A DNA stretch of 64,000 nt from Planomonospora parontospora (GCA_014647935.1 BMQD01000013.1:124001-188000), one strand, 5' to 3'; shown: positions 17,138 through 26,968, counted from the stretch's first letter. The notes: a model not told the origin generated them from the sequence alone. Made by a program: numbers and translations.

Positions 17138-20100
17138 TTGGCCGAGCAGTCGAGCCGTACGGCGAAGGACGCGCCCGGGAGCCAGGCGAGCCTGGTGCCG
17201 GTGGAGGTCCGGGCGGGCGAGCCGGGCCACGACGTGGTCGGCGACCGGGTGCTGATCGCCGTGCAGGCGGTCAACATCTCCCGCCTGTCCACGCACCCCG
17301 TGCCGATCGTCCCCGGCACGCTCGTCGTGGTCGCCGGGGCCGGTCCGAAGGACTCCAACGGGGCGGGCAAGTCCTCGTTCATCGCGATGATCACGGCCCT
17401 GCTCGGCGACGAGCAGTGGCGTTTCGCCTCCGGCGCCAAGTCGGTCGCGGAGCTGCTGTTCAACGCCGAGCTCGCGGCCGGCGGCGGCGGGCGGACGTGG
17501 GCGAGCGCCGGTCACGGTTACATCGTGGGCGTCTTCGACCACCCCCGCGCCCCGGAGGCGGGGCTGCCCGACGCGGTGACCGTGTGGCTGCGGGTCAACC
17601 AGGAGGCCCCGCACCTGGAGGTCCGGTGGACGCGGGGGGTGCGGATGGCCGCCGCCGCCTCGGAGGCCGAGCGGGTCGTCCGGGCCGACGAGATCTGGGC
17701 GGGCCTGCCGCGTTCGGCGGGACGGCGGGACGTGGTCGCGCGCGACCTGACGAGGTTCCTGTACGGCGACCGCGTGCGGTGCGTGTCGTTCCTGTCCACC
17801 TCGGTGCGGAGCAAGGTCGCCACGAACCTGCTCTCCCAGCCGCTCAACGAGATCTCCCCCGAGCGGGTCTTCGAGGCCATCGCCGCGCTGACCGGGCTGG
17901 ACGCCGAGCTCGACCAGGAGCGGGAGGCGCGCCGCGACGAGCACGCCAAGCGGGTGCGGGCGGCGCGGGCCGTGGAGACGCTCAAGGAGTTCGAGGACGA
18001 GTCCCGGACCCTGCTGGAGACCTTCGACCGGCGCGACCGCGCCCGGGTGCGGCTGGCGGACGCGCTGCGCTGCTGGCGGGGCCGGCAGGCGCGCAGGCTC
18101 GGAGACGCGGTGCTGCGGGACGAGGCGCTCGCCGCCGACCTGGAGGGGCTGCGCCGGTCGGGTGAGCGGGCGGCCGAGGAGATCGAGGCGGTCCGCGCGG
18201 AGATCGCCACGCTGAAGGACGACACGCTGGACCGGAGCCTGGCCGGGGCCCGCGCGGAGCTGGCCGCGCTCCAGGCCCGCGCGGCGCGGCTCGACGCCGA
18301 CCGGGCGGTGGCGGAGAGCGCGGCGGACGAGCTGCGCGGACGGATCCCCGGCCTGGAGGAGCGGCGGCGGCTGGCCGACGGCCGGGACGTGCCCGCCGCG
18401 GAGGACGAGCTGGCCCGGGCCCGGGCCCGGTCGAGCGAGGCGCTGAAGGCGCTCGGCGTGGCCGACCGCGAGGCCGCGGACGCCGGGGCCGCGCTGGACG
18501 ACGCCGAGAGCGGTCCGGCCGCCGCCCAGCTCCGGGCGCTCGCCGAGGCGGGCGTGGGCGCGACCGGCCTGCTCGACGCGATCGACGTGGCCGAGCACGC
18601 CCGGGACGGCGGATCTGCGGGAGGGCTCCCGGTGGGCGGTGCTCCCGGGGGAGCCGTTCCGGCCGGAGGCCGGGGAGCCGCGCCGGAGAGCGGTGCCGCC
18701 GTGCCGCCGGGCGGGGTGGCGGCCCCGTCCGGCGGCACCGGCGGCCGGAGCTGGCCGCAGGAGCACGCGGTCGTCGTCGACGCCGCCGACCTGGAGGCGG
18801 CGGCGCGGGCCCTGTCCGCGCTGCCCGGTTCGGTGCTGGTCAGCGCGGCGGGCGTCACCGTGGTGGGGGCCTTCGAGGCGGTGGCCACCGGCCGGGAGAC
18901 CCGGATCAAGGCCGCCGAGCAGCGCCTGCACCGGGCACGCGACCTGCAGGAGGAGGCGGCCGGGGCCGTGCGGGCCGCCGAGGAGGCGGTGGCCGAGGCC
19001 GGGCGGCGGCTGGAGGGCGCCCGGGCCGCCGTGCAGCTGGCCGACGTCGAGCGTCGGCTGGCCGAACGGCGGGCCCGGCTGACCGAGCTGGCCGGGGCGC
19101 TGGCCGAGGTCTCCCCGGCGGTGGCGGAGGCCGAACGGCGGGCGGGCGCGCTGGACTTCCGCTCCCGGACCAGGAACATGGAGATCGAGCGGCTGGAGGG
19201 CCTGCGGGCCCGGCACGAGGCCGAGCGGGACCGGGCCGGGGCGCAGGCGGCCTCGGTCGCCGCGGAGCGCGAGGCGCTCGCCCTGGAGGCGCTGACCCGC
19301 GAGTGGGGCGGCACCGCCGAGCAGGCGCGCGAGTGGCTGCGGGAGCTGCCCGAGGCCGAGCGCCCGCTGACCGCCGAGGAGTGGTGGCGGACCGCCGAGC
19401 GCCGCCTGGACGAGGCGCTGCGCGACACCTTCCCCGGCGAGGACGAGGAGATGCCGGAGGAACTGCGGTTCCTGATCCGGCAGCGGACCGAGCCCGGTGC
19501 GGGCCGGACGGCGCGGGAGCAGGCGACCTTCCCCGGCGTGTGCGCGGCGCTCTCGTCCTACCTGCGCGGCCAGGAGGAGTACGAACGGCACCAGCGCCGC
19601 CAGATCGAGGCCCAGCTCGCCACCCGGCAGCGCGACCTGGCCGTCGCCGCCAGGGGCGCCGAGGAGGCGGCCCAGTCCACCGCCGTGCACCGGGCGGCGC
19701 TGACCGCTGCGATCAGGGCGCGGCTGACCCGGGTGGCCGAGGAGTTCGACAAGCTGGACACCGCCTACGGCGGATACGGCGCGACGCTGGAGTTCCCGGT
19801 GCCGCCCGCGCCCGCCGACCCCGAGCAGCGCTGGGCCTGGCGGGTGACGCCCAAGTGGCGCCGGGGCGAGGGGCAGTCCTTCGTGCCGTACAACCGCAGG
19901 GCCAACACCGCGCTGATGGACGAGAAGGCCGTGAAGCTGGTCTGCGCGGCGGCGATCGCCTCCTCCGGCGGCGGGCACCTCTGCCTGGTCCTGGACGAAC
20001 TGGGCCGCAACCTCGGCAAGGAGCACCGGCGCGAGGCCGTGGCGCTGTTCCGGCGGATCGGCGAGACCTACGGGATCACGGTGATCGGCGCGCTCCAGGA

Positions 20101-20272
20101 CGACATGGAGCCCTACGCGGTGGACGCCTGCGGGCAGTACGTCAAGCTGCGCCGCTCCTCCGACGCCATGCCGTACAACGAGCCGCCGGTGATCGTCGGC
20201 CATGACCGGCACGCCGAGCGGGTCCGGGCGCTGATGTCGTCCGTCAGCCGTCCCCCGGTCCCGGTGGAGTGA
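17138..20272 (+). CDS. SMC/MukB-like coiled-coil ATPase
   Basis: A 1044-residue SMC-type ATPase. The N-terminal head has Walker A AGPKDSNGAGKSSF (about residues 67-80). Two long Ala/Glu/Arg-rich coiled-coil arms (about 260-460 and 590-800) flank a hinge-like region at about 465-590 that contains a Gly/Pro-rich insertion. The C-terminal head has Walker B LCLVLDELGRNLGKEHR near residue 950 and a D-loop/H-motif-like ITVIGALQDD. Arms are shorter than in canonical Smc. It starts at TTG 17138 with GAAGGAAC upstream. It probably forms a condensin- or Wadjet-like complex with the two preceding products; no JetD-type nuclease gene follows. Confidence 0.75.
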   Translation: MAEQSSRTAKDAPGSQASLVPVEVRAGEPGHDVVGDRVLIAVQAVNISRLSTHPVPIVPGTLVVVAGAGPKDSNGAGKSSFIAMITALLGDEQWRFASGAKSVAELLFNAELAAGGGGRTWASAGHGYIVGVFDHPRAPEAGLPDAVTVWLRVNQEAPHLEVRWTRGVRMAAAASEAERVVRADEIWAGLPRSAGRRDVVARDLTRFLYGDRVRCVSFLSTSVRSKVATNLLSQPLNEISPERVFEAIAALTGLDAELDQEREARRDEHAKRVRAARAVETLKEFEDESRTLLETFDRRDRARVRLADALRCWRGRQARRLGDAVLRDEALAADLEGLRRSGERAAEEIEAVRAEIATLKDDTLDRSLAGARAELAALQARAARLDADRAVAESAADELRGRIPGLEERRRLADGRDVPAAEDELARARARSSEALKALGVADREAADAGAALDDAESGPAAAQLRALAEAGVGATGLLDAIDVAEHARDGGSAGGLPVGGAPGGAVPAGGRGAAPESGAAVPPGGVAAPSGGTGGRSWPQEHAVVVDAADLEAAARALSALPGSVLVSAAGVTVVGAFEAVATGRETRIKAAEQRLHRARDLQEEAAGAVRAAEEAVAEAGRRLEGARAAVQLADVERRLAERRARLTELAGALAEVSPAVAEAERRAGALDFRSRTRNMEIERLEGLRARHEAERDRAGAQAASVAAEREALALEALTREWGGTAEQAREWLRELPEAERPLTAEEWWRTAERRLDEALRDTFPGEDEEMPEELRFLIRQRTEPGAGRTAREQATFPGVCAALSSYLRGQEEYERHQRRQIEAQLATRQRDLAVAARGAEEAAQSTAVHRAALTAAIRARLTRVAEEFDKLDTAYGGYGATLEFPVPPAPADPEQRWAWRVTPKWRRGEGQSFVPYNRRANTALMDEKAVKLVCAAAIASSGGGHLCLVLDELGRNLGKEHRREAVALFRRIGETYGITVIGALQDDMEPYAVDACGQYVKLRRSSDAMPYNEPPVIVGHDRHAERVRALMSSVSRPPVPVE

Positions 20273-20281
20273 CCCGGCGGT

Positions 20282-20338
20282 CCCGCCGGACGCCCTCGGC
20301 GGCGCGCCCGACGCACCGCCGGACGCCCTCGGCGGTGC
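20282..20338. terminator. Duplicated hairpin between convergent SMC and SbcC genes
   Basis: CCGCCGGACGCCCTCGGCGG occurs twice (from 20283 and from 20316). The second copy extends to a perfect 9-bp stem GCACCGCCG (20313-20321)/CGGCGGTGC (20330-20338). It lies between two converging gene ends and probably terminates both. Confidence 0.65.
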
Positions 20339-20404
20339 GGCGGGCGGGGCCCGGGCCTCCACCGGGGTCCGCCGGCGCGGCTCCGGGCCCCGCCCACCGG
20401 TCCG

Positions 20405-23400
20405 TCATTGGCGGATCGTCGAGCCGTGGCGCTCCTTGCGGACGTGCAGGCGGGCCGGGATGCGGGTGCGCAGCTCGCCGACGTGGCTGACGATGCCGAC
20501 GGCCCGGCCGCCGTCGCGCAGGCCGTCCAGGATGTCCAGGACGCCGTCGAGGGTGTCCTCGTCGAGGGTGCCGAAGCCCTCGTCGACGAAGAGCGTGCCG
20601 AGCTCCACTCCCCCGGCCTCGGCGGTGACCACGTCGGCCAGGCCGAGGGCCAGCGCCAGCGAGGTGATGAAGCCCTCCCCGCCGGACAGGGTGGCGGGGT
20701 CGCGGTCCACTCCGGTCCAGCCGTCCAGGATCCGCAGGCCGAGCCCGCCGCCCGACCGGCTCCGGTCTCCCGCCGCGCGGCGCAGGTCGTGCTGGAGGAG
20801 GTAGCGCCCGCCCGACATGTGGTCCAGGCGCTCGTTGGCCGAGGCGACCACCTGGCGGAGCCGCTCGCCCAGGACGTAGGCCGACAACCGCATGCTCCAC
20901 TGGTTGTCGGCGGAGTTCCCGCCGGCCAGCGCGGCGAGGCCCTCGGCGATGCGGTGCCGTTCGGCGGCGGGCCGCCACCGGTCCAGGCACTCGGCCAGCT
21001 CGGTGCGGAGCGCGGCCAGCCGGTCGCGGCGAAGGCGCGCCCGGTCCGAGGCCGACAGCAGGGCGGCGTGCGCGGTGTCGGCCGCGTCCCGGCCGGACTT
21101 CAGTGCGGCCAGATCGGGTTCGGGCTCGGCCGCCGCGGCGATCAGCTCCGGATCGGCGAGCTGGGCGTCGACGGCCGCGCGCTCCCGGTCGAGCGCGCGG
21201 AGCCGCTCGGCCTTCTCCTCCTGCTCGGCCGCGGGGCGGACCGCGGCCCGGGCGTCCTCGATCCCGGCGAAGCCCGCCTCGGCGGCCCCGGCCTCGGCCC
21301 GTGCCCGGGCCGTCTCCAGCTCGTCCTCGGCGTCCCGCTCCCGCCGGGTGGCCTCCGCGGCCTCCCGGAGCAGCCCGGCCTCGTCGGCCAGCCGCTCCAG
21401 CCGGGCGGCCAGCGTCGGGTCCCCGCCCCGGGCCGCGTCCAGGCGCGCGGTCAGCAGGCCCGCGTCCGCGATGATCCGCTCCAGGTTCGTACGGCGGGCC
21501 GACAGCGCCACCGCCAGTTCCCTCGACCGCTCCCGCAGCCCCTCCAGTTCGGCGGCCAGCCCTGCCGCCTCGGCTTCCAGGCCGGGCACGGCCCGGGCGG
21601 ACTCCCCGAGCTCCCGCAGGGTCCCCTCCGCCCGGCGGAGCGCCTGCGCCGCCCGGCCCGCGGAGGACGCGGGGCCCTCCCCCAGGGCGACCGGCCCCGC
21701 GGCGCCGTCCCCGGCCGCGCTCCCGGTGCCTGCCTCCCCGGTCTCGTCCGCGCTCCCGGCATCGGCCTCCCCGGTCTCGCCTGCGGTCCCGTCCTCGCGC
21801 GCGTCCCCGGTCCCGTGCCGGTCCGCGCGGAGGCGGGGGGACAGCAGGGCCTGCTCGGTCACGGCGCTCTCCCGCCGGGCCCGGGTCTCGGCCAGCAGGC
21901 CGGTGACCTCCTCCGCCTGCGCCCGCACGTCCTCGAGTTCGGCCGTGAGGCGGTCCACCTCGGCGGCCAGCCGCGGTTCGCCCGCGGCGGCCCCGGCCAG
22001 GGCGGCGTGTTCCCGTTCCGCCGCGGCGAGCGACTCCCCGGCCTGCCCGGCGGTGAGGCCTGCGGCGGCGGCGAGGGTCTCGTCCAGCCGGGAGGCGAGG
22101 TCGGCGACCTCGTTCTCGGCGTCCTGCCGCAGTCTCAGCGCCGCCTCGTAGGCGTTCTCGGCCGCGCGCTCGTCGTCCGGCGTGGGTGCCGCGTCGGCGG
22201 GGGCGGCCGGGGCGGGGTGGTCGGGCGAGCCGCAGACCGCGCAGGGGTCCCCGGGGACGAGCCGGGCGGCGAGCTCGGCCGCCATGCCGTCGATCCGGGA
22301 CTGGCGGATCTCCTGGAGCCGGTCGCGGGACTCCTGGGCGCGGTCGACGGCCACGCCGCGGGTCCGGCGGGCCTCCTCCAGCCGGACCGTCAGGCCGTCG
22401 CGCCGCCGGACGGCGTCCAGCACGGCGGCGGCGGTCGCGACCGCCGCCCGGGCCGCGGGGATCCCGGCGGCCTCGGCCCGCACGGCGGCCAGCCGGGCGA
22501 CGGTCTCGCCCAGCGCGGCGGGCAGTTTCTGCCGGGCCTCGGCGAGCGAGGTCTCCCTCCCGGCCAGGTCGTGCAGCCGGGCGTCGAGCCGGGCGAGGTC
22601 CGTCTCCAGCTCCGCGAGCCGGGCGGCGGCCCTTCTGGCCTCCTCCGCGGCGGGCAGTCGGGCCGCGGCGAGACGGGCGGCGGCGAGACGGGCCTCCACC
22701 CCGGCCCGCAGACCGGGGAGGACCGCCAGCCGCGTGTCGGCGGCGTGCTGCTCACCGGTCAGGTGGGCGATCTCCGCCTCCACCCGTCCGCGCTCCTCGA
22801 GCAGCGCGGCCAGCCTCGGCTCCTCGGCGCGCAGTTCCCCCAGCCGGGTGATCTCGTCCAGCCGCTCGCGTTCCAGCGCGGTAAGCCGGTCGAGATCCGC
22901 CGGCCGGGCACCGCCGTGAAGGGGGTCCCGGTCCAGGAGGGGGGTGGCGCGGTTGAGCGCGTCGGCGGCCAGGCTGCGGGCCTTGGCCGCGGCCTCGGTG
23001 CGCTGCTCGACCTCCCGGATCAGCGGGAGCACCCGGTCGGCCCGGGCCGCCTCGGCCAGGACGGCCTCCAGGTCGGCTCGTTCCTCGGTGCTCTCCTGCA
23101 ACGCCCGGCTCCGGGTGAGGGCCTCGGCGTGCCGCCGTCGCCGGTCGGCGAGCGCGACACCGTCCTCCAGCAGCCGCCGCGCCTCCAGCGCCGCCTTCCC
23201 GCTCCGGGCGCATTCGGCGGCCGCCCGCGCGGCCGCCCCCTCCGCGAGCCCGGCCAGCGCCCCGGCCCAGCCCAGCGGGTCGTCCTCCATCCAGGCGGCC
23301 ACATCGCGCGTCTCCTCGGTGTGCTCCACGGTGTGCTCCGCGGAGGCCGCCGGCGCGGCGAGGGCGGTCAGGAGGCCCGGACCCGCCGCCTCCTCGACCC

Positions 23401-24049
23401 GGTTGACGACGGAGTCGACCTCCCGGCGCAGGGCCTGCTGGTCGCGGAAGGCCGCGGTGCGGCGGTCGGCGAGCCAGGACTCGGCGGCGGCGTAGACCTT
23501 CACCGAGAAGAGCCGCTCCAGGACCTTGCGGCGCTCCTCGCCGTCGGCGCGCAGGAAGTGCGCGAAGTCACCCTGCGGCAGCATCGCGACCTGGCAGAAC
23601 TGGGCCAGGTTCATGCCGAGCAGGCCGCCGACGAGGTCGCCCGCCTCGTCCATCCGGGTCGTCAGGCCGGTCCACTCGCCCGAGGGCTCGAGTTCCTCCA
23701 GCAGGACCTTGGCCTGCTCCAGGGTGGTGCCGGTGCCGCGCTGCTTGGGCCGCTGCCAGGCGGGCGAGCGGGTGACGCGCAGCCGGCGGCCCCGGATGGT
23801 GACCTCCAGGACGACGCGCGGGCCCCGGCCGGGCGGAGCGTGGTCGCAGCGCAGGCTGCGGGCGCTGTTGCGCTGGCCGGGCACCTGGCCGTACAGGGCG
23901 AAGCAGAGCGCGTCCAGCACGGTGGTCTTGCCCGCGCCGGTGGAGCCGTGGATCAGGAACAGCCCGGCCTCGGCCAGGGAGTCGAAGTCGACCTCCTCCT
24001 CGCCCGGGAACGAGCCGAAGGCGGTGATCTGCAGACGGTGGGGGCGCAT
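20405..24049 (-). CDS. sbcC: Exonuclease subunit SbcC (Rad50-like ATPase)
   Basis: A 1214-residue ATPase of the Mre11-Rad50-like SbcCD nuclease, which processes hairpins, blocked ends and breaks. The N-terminal head has Walker A HGSTGAGKTT (near residue 35) and a Q-loop region around AQFCQVAMLPQGDF. Two long coiled coils flank the zinc hook CAVC at about 605-608. The C-terminal head has signature LSGGEGF, Walker B GTLFVDEGFGTLD and switch His in GIVSHVGEL. The ATG follows the SbcD stop directly (TAGATG), so the two are translationally coupled. Confidence 0.93.
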   Translation of the reverse strand: MRPHRLQITAFGSFPGEEEVDFDSLAEAGLFLIHGSTGAGKTTVLDALCFALYGQVPGQRNSARSLRCDHAPPGRGPRVVLEVTIRGRRLRVTRSPAWQRPKQRGTGTTLEQAKVLLEELEPSGEWTGLTTRMDEAGDLVGGLLGMNLAQFCQVAMLPQGDFAHFLRADGEERRKVLERLFSVKVYAAAESWLADRRTAAFRDQQALRREVDSVVNRVEEAAGPGLLTALAAPAASAEHTVEHTEETRDVAAWMEDDPLGWAGALAGLAEGAAARAAAECARSGKAALEARRLLEDGVALADRRRRHAEALTRSRALQESTEERADLEAVLAEAARADRVLPLIREVEQRTEAAAKARSLAADALNRATPLLDRDPLHGGARPADLDRLTALERERLDEITRLGELRAEEPRLAALLEERGRVEAEIAHLTGEQHAADTRLAVLPGLRAGVEARLAAARLAAARLPAAEEARRAAARLAELETDLARLDARLHDLAGRETSLAEARQKLPAALGETVARLAAVRAEAAGIPAARAAVATAAAVLDAVRRRDGLTVRLEEARRTRGVAVDRAQESRDRLQEIRQSRIDGMAAELAARLVPGDPCAVCGSPDHPAPAAPADAAPTPDDERAAENAYEAALRLRQDAENEVADLASRLDETLAAAAGLTAGQAGESLAAAEREHAALAGAAAGEPRLAAEVDRLTAELEDVRAQAEEVTGLLAETRARRESAVTEQALLSPRLRADRHGTGDAREDGTAGETGEADAGSADETGEAGTGSAAGDGAAGPVALGEGPASSAGRAAQALRRAEGTLRELGESARAVPGLEAEAAGLAAELEGLRERSRELAVALSARRTNLERIIADAGLLTARLDAARGGDPTLAARLERLADEAGLLREAAEATRRERDAEDELETARARAEAGAAEAGFAGIEDARAAVRPAAEQEEKAERLRALDRERAAVDAQLADPELIAAAAEPEPDLAALKSGRDAADTAHAALLSASDRARLRRDRLAALRTELAECLDRWRPAAERHRIAEGLAALAGGNSADNQWSMRLSAYVLGERLRQVVASANERLDHMSGGRYLLQHDLRRAAGDRSRSGGGLGLRILDGWTGVDRDPATLSGGEGFITSLALALGLADVVTAEAGGVELGTLFVDEGFGTLDEDTLDGVLDILDGLRDGGRAVGIVSHVGELRTRIPARLHVRKERHGSTIRQ

Positions 24050-25177
24050 CTACGCCATCGCCTCCTTGGCGCGGGACTCCTCGACGGCCTGCCGGAGCAG
24101 CCGGGTCTCCTCGTCGTCGGCGGCCTCGCCGCGCACCTCGCGGACGAAGTCGAGCACCACCTCGATCTCGGGGCGGCCGGCCAGCCGGGGCCGGGCCGCG
24201 CTCTCCGGCGGTCCGCCCTCGGGTTCGAAGGAGAGCGTGAGCGCGTGTGGGAAGCGGGTGCGCAGACGCTCCATGGCGCCCTTCGGCCGGACGGGGTCGG
24301 TCAGCACCACCTGGAGCCAGCGGTCCTCGTGGTCGGCGTGGGCGTCCGAGGTGAGCAGGTCGTCGAGGCGGCCTTCGAGGCGGCCGAGCCTGCGGGGCAC
24401 CGGGGCCTCGGCGAACTCGGCGCCGGCGAACCCGTCCGGGCCGATGTCCACCAGCCAGGAGCCCTTGACCTGGCCGAGCTCGGAGAAGGAGTAGGCGATC
24501 GGGGAGCCGGAGTAGCGCACGGTCTCGCTCATCCGCTGGCGGCCGTGCAGGTGGCCGAGGGCCGTGTAGTCGACGCCCTCGAAGGCCGAGACCGGGACGT
24601 GCGCGACGCCGCCGACGCTGATGTCGCGCTCGCTGTCGCTGGCCCGCCCCCCGGTCACGAACGCGTGGGCCAGCACCACCGACCGGGTGCCGCGGCTCGC
24701 GAGGTCGGCCCGGACGAGGGACATGGCGTGCCCGACCGCCGCGGTGTGGGTGCGCTCGGTCAGCTCCCAGGGGCCGCGGACCAGCTCGGGCTCCAGGTAG
24801 GGGATGCCGTAGAACGCCACGTCGCCGACGAGCACGGGCGTGCCGACCCGGGCCGGGTCGGTGCGCAGGTGCACGCCCGCGGCGTCGATCAGATCGGCCC
24901 CGAAGCCGAGGCGGCGCGCGGAGTCGTGGTTGCCGCTGATCAGCACGGTCCGCACGCCCTCGGCGACCAGCCGCCGCAGCGCCTCGTTGCACAGGTCGAC
25001 CGCGTCGACCGACGGCAGCGCCCGGTCGTAGACGTCGCCCGAGACGACGACCACCTCGACCCGTTCGGCCCTGACCGTCTCGATCAGATGGTCGACGAAG
25101 ACTCCCTGGGCCGCCAGGAGGCTCTCCCGGTGGAACGAACGGCCCAGGTGCCAGTCCGATGTGTGCAGCACCCGCAT
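24050..25177 (-). CDS. sbcD: Exonuclease subunit SbcD (Mre11-like)
   Basis: A 375-residue calcineurin-like phosphoesterase, the nuclease subunit of SbcCD. Metal-binding motifs are in order: HTSDWHLGRSFHRE at the N-terminus, VVSGDVYDRALPS, ISGNHDSARRL, and GHLHGRQRM near residue 210. The C-terminal capping domain is normal in length. It is the first gene of the sbcDC pair, with its promoter in the 156-bp gap shared with the divergent hydrolase gene. Confidence 0.93.
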   Translation of the reverse strand: MRVLHTSDWHLGRSFHRESLLAAQGVFVDHLIETVRAERVEVVVVSGDVYDRALPSVDAVDLCNEALRRLVAEGVRTVLISGNHDSARRLGFGADLIDAAGVHLRTDPARVGTPVLVGDVAFYGIPYLEPELVRGPWELTERTHTAAVGHAMSLVRADLASRGTRSVVLAHAFVTGGRASDSERDISVGGVAHVPVSAFEGVDYTALGHLHGRQRMSETVRYSGSPIAYSFSELGQVKGSWLVDIGPDGFAGAEFAEAPVPRRLGRLEGRLDDLLTSDAHADHEDRWLQVVLTDPVRPKGAMERLRTRFPHALTLSFEPEGGPPESAARPRLAGRPEIEVVLDFVREVRGEAADDEETRLLRQAVEESRAKEAMA

Positions 25178-25333
25178 GACGCCTGAAGCTAACAGGACTC
25201 AGCGACATATGCCGCCACTCTCACCTCGCCGGTCTCATCGATATCCACTGGATACCCACGCTTCCTCCACTCTGGGTAGGGTTGAAGATCGAAGACGGAA
25301 CTCGGACGGACGGCCATCGGGGAGCGGAGCGGC

Positions 25334-26851
25334 ATGCGCGTGGGCCGGGGCGTGTTGGGCGTGGCCGCCGGCCTGATCATGGCGGCCCTGGCGACGGTGG
25401 GCTACACCCTGCCCCCGCCGTTCGACCCGTCGCCGCTGACGGTGGACCCGGCCTTCCGCACGCTCCCGCCGCAGCCCGCCCACGAGCTGCGGCCCGTCTC
25501 CGCGACGGCGCCCGTCTCCGTGCGGGAGGTCACCGTCCCGGCCAGGGGCACCACCCTGGAGGCCACGATCCGCGCGCCGCTCACCCCGGGCCGGCATCCC
25601 GCACTGGTCTTCGTGCAGGGCGCGGGACCGGGCGTGCGGAACGAGTTCGACGCGCAGGCCGAGTGGCTGGCCAGGGCCGGGGTCGTCACGCTCGTCTACG
25701 ACAAGCGGACCGTCGGCTACGACTTCCGCCACCGCGACTTCGGCCTGCTCGCCGACGACGCGCTGCGCATGCTGGCCCAGCTGCGCGGCCGTGCCGACGT
25801 GGACCCGGCCCGCACCGGGCTGTGGGGGGTCAGCGAGGGCAGCTGGGTGGTGCCGATCGCGGCCTCCCGCAGCGCCGACGTCGGCTTCGCCGTACTGGTC
25901 TCCGCCCCGAACGTCTCACCCGTGCGGCAGGTCAGCTGGGCGCTGGGCGAGCAGCTGGACCGGCTGCACGCCCCGAGCGGGGTGCGCGAGCTGCTCATCC
26001 GGGCGATGTCCGCGGTGGACATGAACTTCCTGCGCCACGACGGCGTGCCGGCGCTGCGCGGGACCCGCCAGCCGGTGCTGGCCCTGTACGGCACGCGCGA
26101 CCCGTCGATCCCGTTCGTGGAGAGCAGCCAGACCCTCACCCGCGCGCTCGCCGAGGGCGGCAACTCCGCCTACACGATCCGCTACCTGGAGGGGGCCGAC
26201 CACGGCATGCGGGTGCACGGTGGGCCGTTCGCCCCCGGCTACCTGGAGACGCTGGCCAACTGGGTCAGGGGCCTGCCCGGCACGGCGGATCCCGCGGCGC
26301 CCCCCTCCGGTTCACCGCCCTCCCCGCGCATCGCCGGCGCCACCCCGGTCCAGCGCTACGAGGCCAGTGACGTCCCGTCCGCGCCGTGGTACGCCGGGGG
26401 CACGGTCCTGGGGCTCACGCTCTGCCTGGCCGCCGTCGGCTACGTGGCCGGCCCGGTCGCCGCGATGGTGGTGCGGCTGCGCGGCAGCCGCCCCCAGGCC
26501 GAGGCCAACGCCCGGCTCTGGCCGCCCATCCGGCGCCGGTTCCGCCGGATGGCGTGGACGGGGGCCGGGCTCCTCGCCTCGGTGCTGGCCTTCATCACGC
26601 TGCTGGTGCTGTTCTCGGTCAACCAGGCGGGGGCCTGGCCCGCGGTCCTCGCCGGCTGGCTGGTCATCCGGGGGCTGGCCGTGCTGATGCTGCTGCAGGA
26701 GGTGACGGCCACCGCCGCCGTCGTCTCGGCGCTGCGGGAGGGCTGGCAGCCCAGCCGCCCGCAGCACGTCGCGATCGCCGGCGTCCTGGGCAGCACCGGG
26801 CTGCTGCTGGTCGCCGCGGCCTACTACGGCCTGTTCGCCTTCCCCTGGTGA
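25334..26851 (+). CDS. Membrane-anchored alpha/beta hydrolase with C-terminal TM module
   Basis: A 505-residue protein. An N-terminal hydrophobic segment (about residues 3-24) suggests export or anchoring. The hydrolase domain (50-320) has an oxyanion-region VFVQGAGPG, nucleophile Ser in LWGVSEGSW (near 162), an acid in LYGTRDPSIPF and His in GADHGM. After a Pro/Ser linker, four hydrophobic segments (about 355-500) form a membrane module. The fusion is unusual, and the substrate (ester or peptide) is unknown. The ATG has GGAGCGGAG just upstream, and TAGGGT near 25276 may be a -10. Confidence 0.75.
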   Translation: MRVGRGVLGVAAGLIMAALATVGYTLPPPFDPSPLTVDPAFRTLPPQPAHELRPVSATAPVSVREVTVPARGTTLEATIRAPLTPGRHPALVFVQGAGPGVRNEFDAQAEWLARAGVVTLVYDKRTVGYDFRHRDFGLLADDALRMLAQLRGRADVDPARTGLWGVSEGSWVVPIAASRSADVGFAVLVSAPNVSPVRQVSWALGEQLDRLHAPSGVRELLIRAMSAVDMNFLRHDGVPALRGTRQPVLALYGTRDPSIPFVESSQTLTRALAEGGNSAYTIRYLEGADHGMRVHGGPFAPGYLETLANWVRGLPGTADPAAPPSGSPPSPRIAGATPVQRYEASDVPSAPWYAGGTVLGLTLCLAAVGYVAGPVAAMVVRLRGSRPQAEANARLWPPIRRRFRRMAWTGAGLLASVLAFITLLVLFSVNQAGAWPAVLAGWLVIRGLAVLMLLQEVTATAAVVSALREGWQPSRPQHVAIAGVLGSTGLLLVAAAYYGLFAFPW

Positions 26852-26886
26852 CCGTTTCCCGGGGGCCGTTCTCGCCGCCTCCCAGG

Positions 26887-26961
26887 GCGCCCCCGTGGCC
26901 GGTCCCGGCGGACGCCGGCCCCCCTCGGGGCGCCGGACGCCGGGACCGGCCACGGGGGCGC
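26887..26961. terminator. Large bidirectional terminator hairpin
   Basis: Perfect 24-bp inverted repeat: the left arm at 26887-26910 begins GCGCCCCCGTGG and the right arm at 26938-26961 ends CCACGGGGGCGC. The 27-base loop itself folds. It lies between convergent hydrolase genes. Confidence 0.85.
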
Positions 26962-26968
26962 GGCTCGC

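Noticed and set aside
20408-25186. A 1592-codon frame antisense to sbcC and sbcD
   Set aside because: Composition is Gly/Gln/Arg-rich without domains; the SbcCD motifs on the other strand are unequivocal.
20273-25186. SbcCD as a JetD-like nuclease partner completing a Wadjet system
   Set aside because: SbcC and SbcD have all housekeeping motifs and are on the opposite strand; they are not toprim nucleases.
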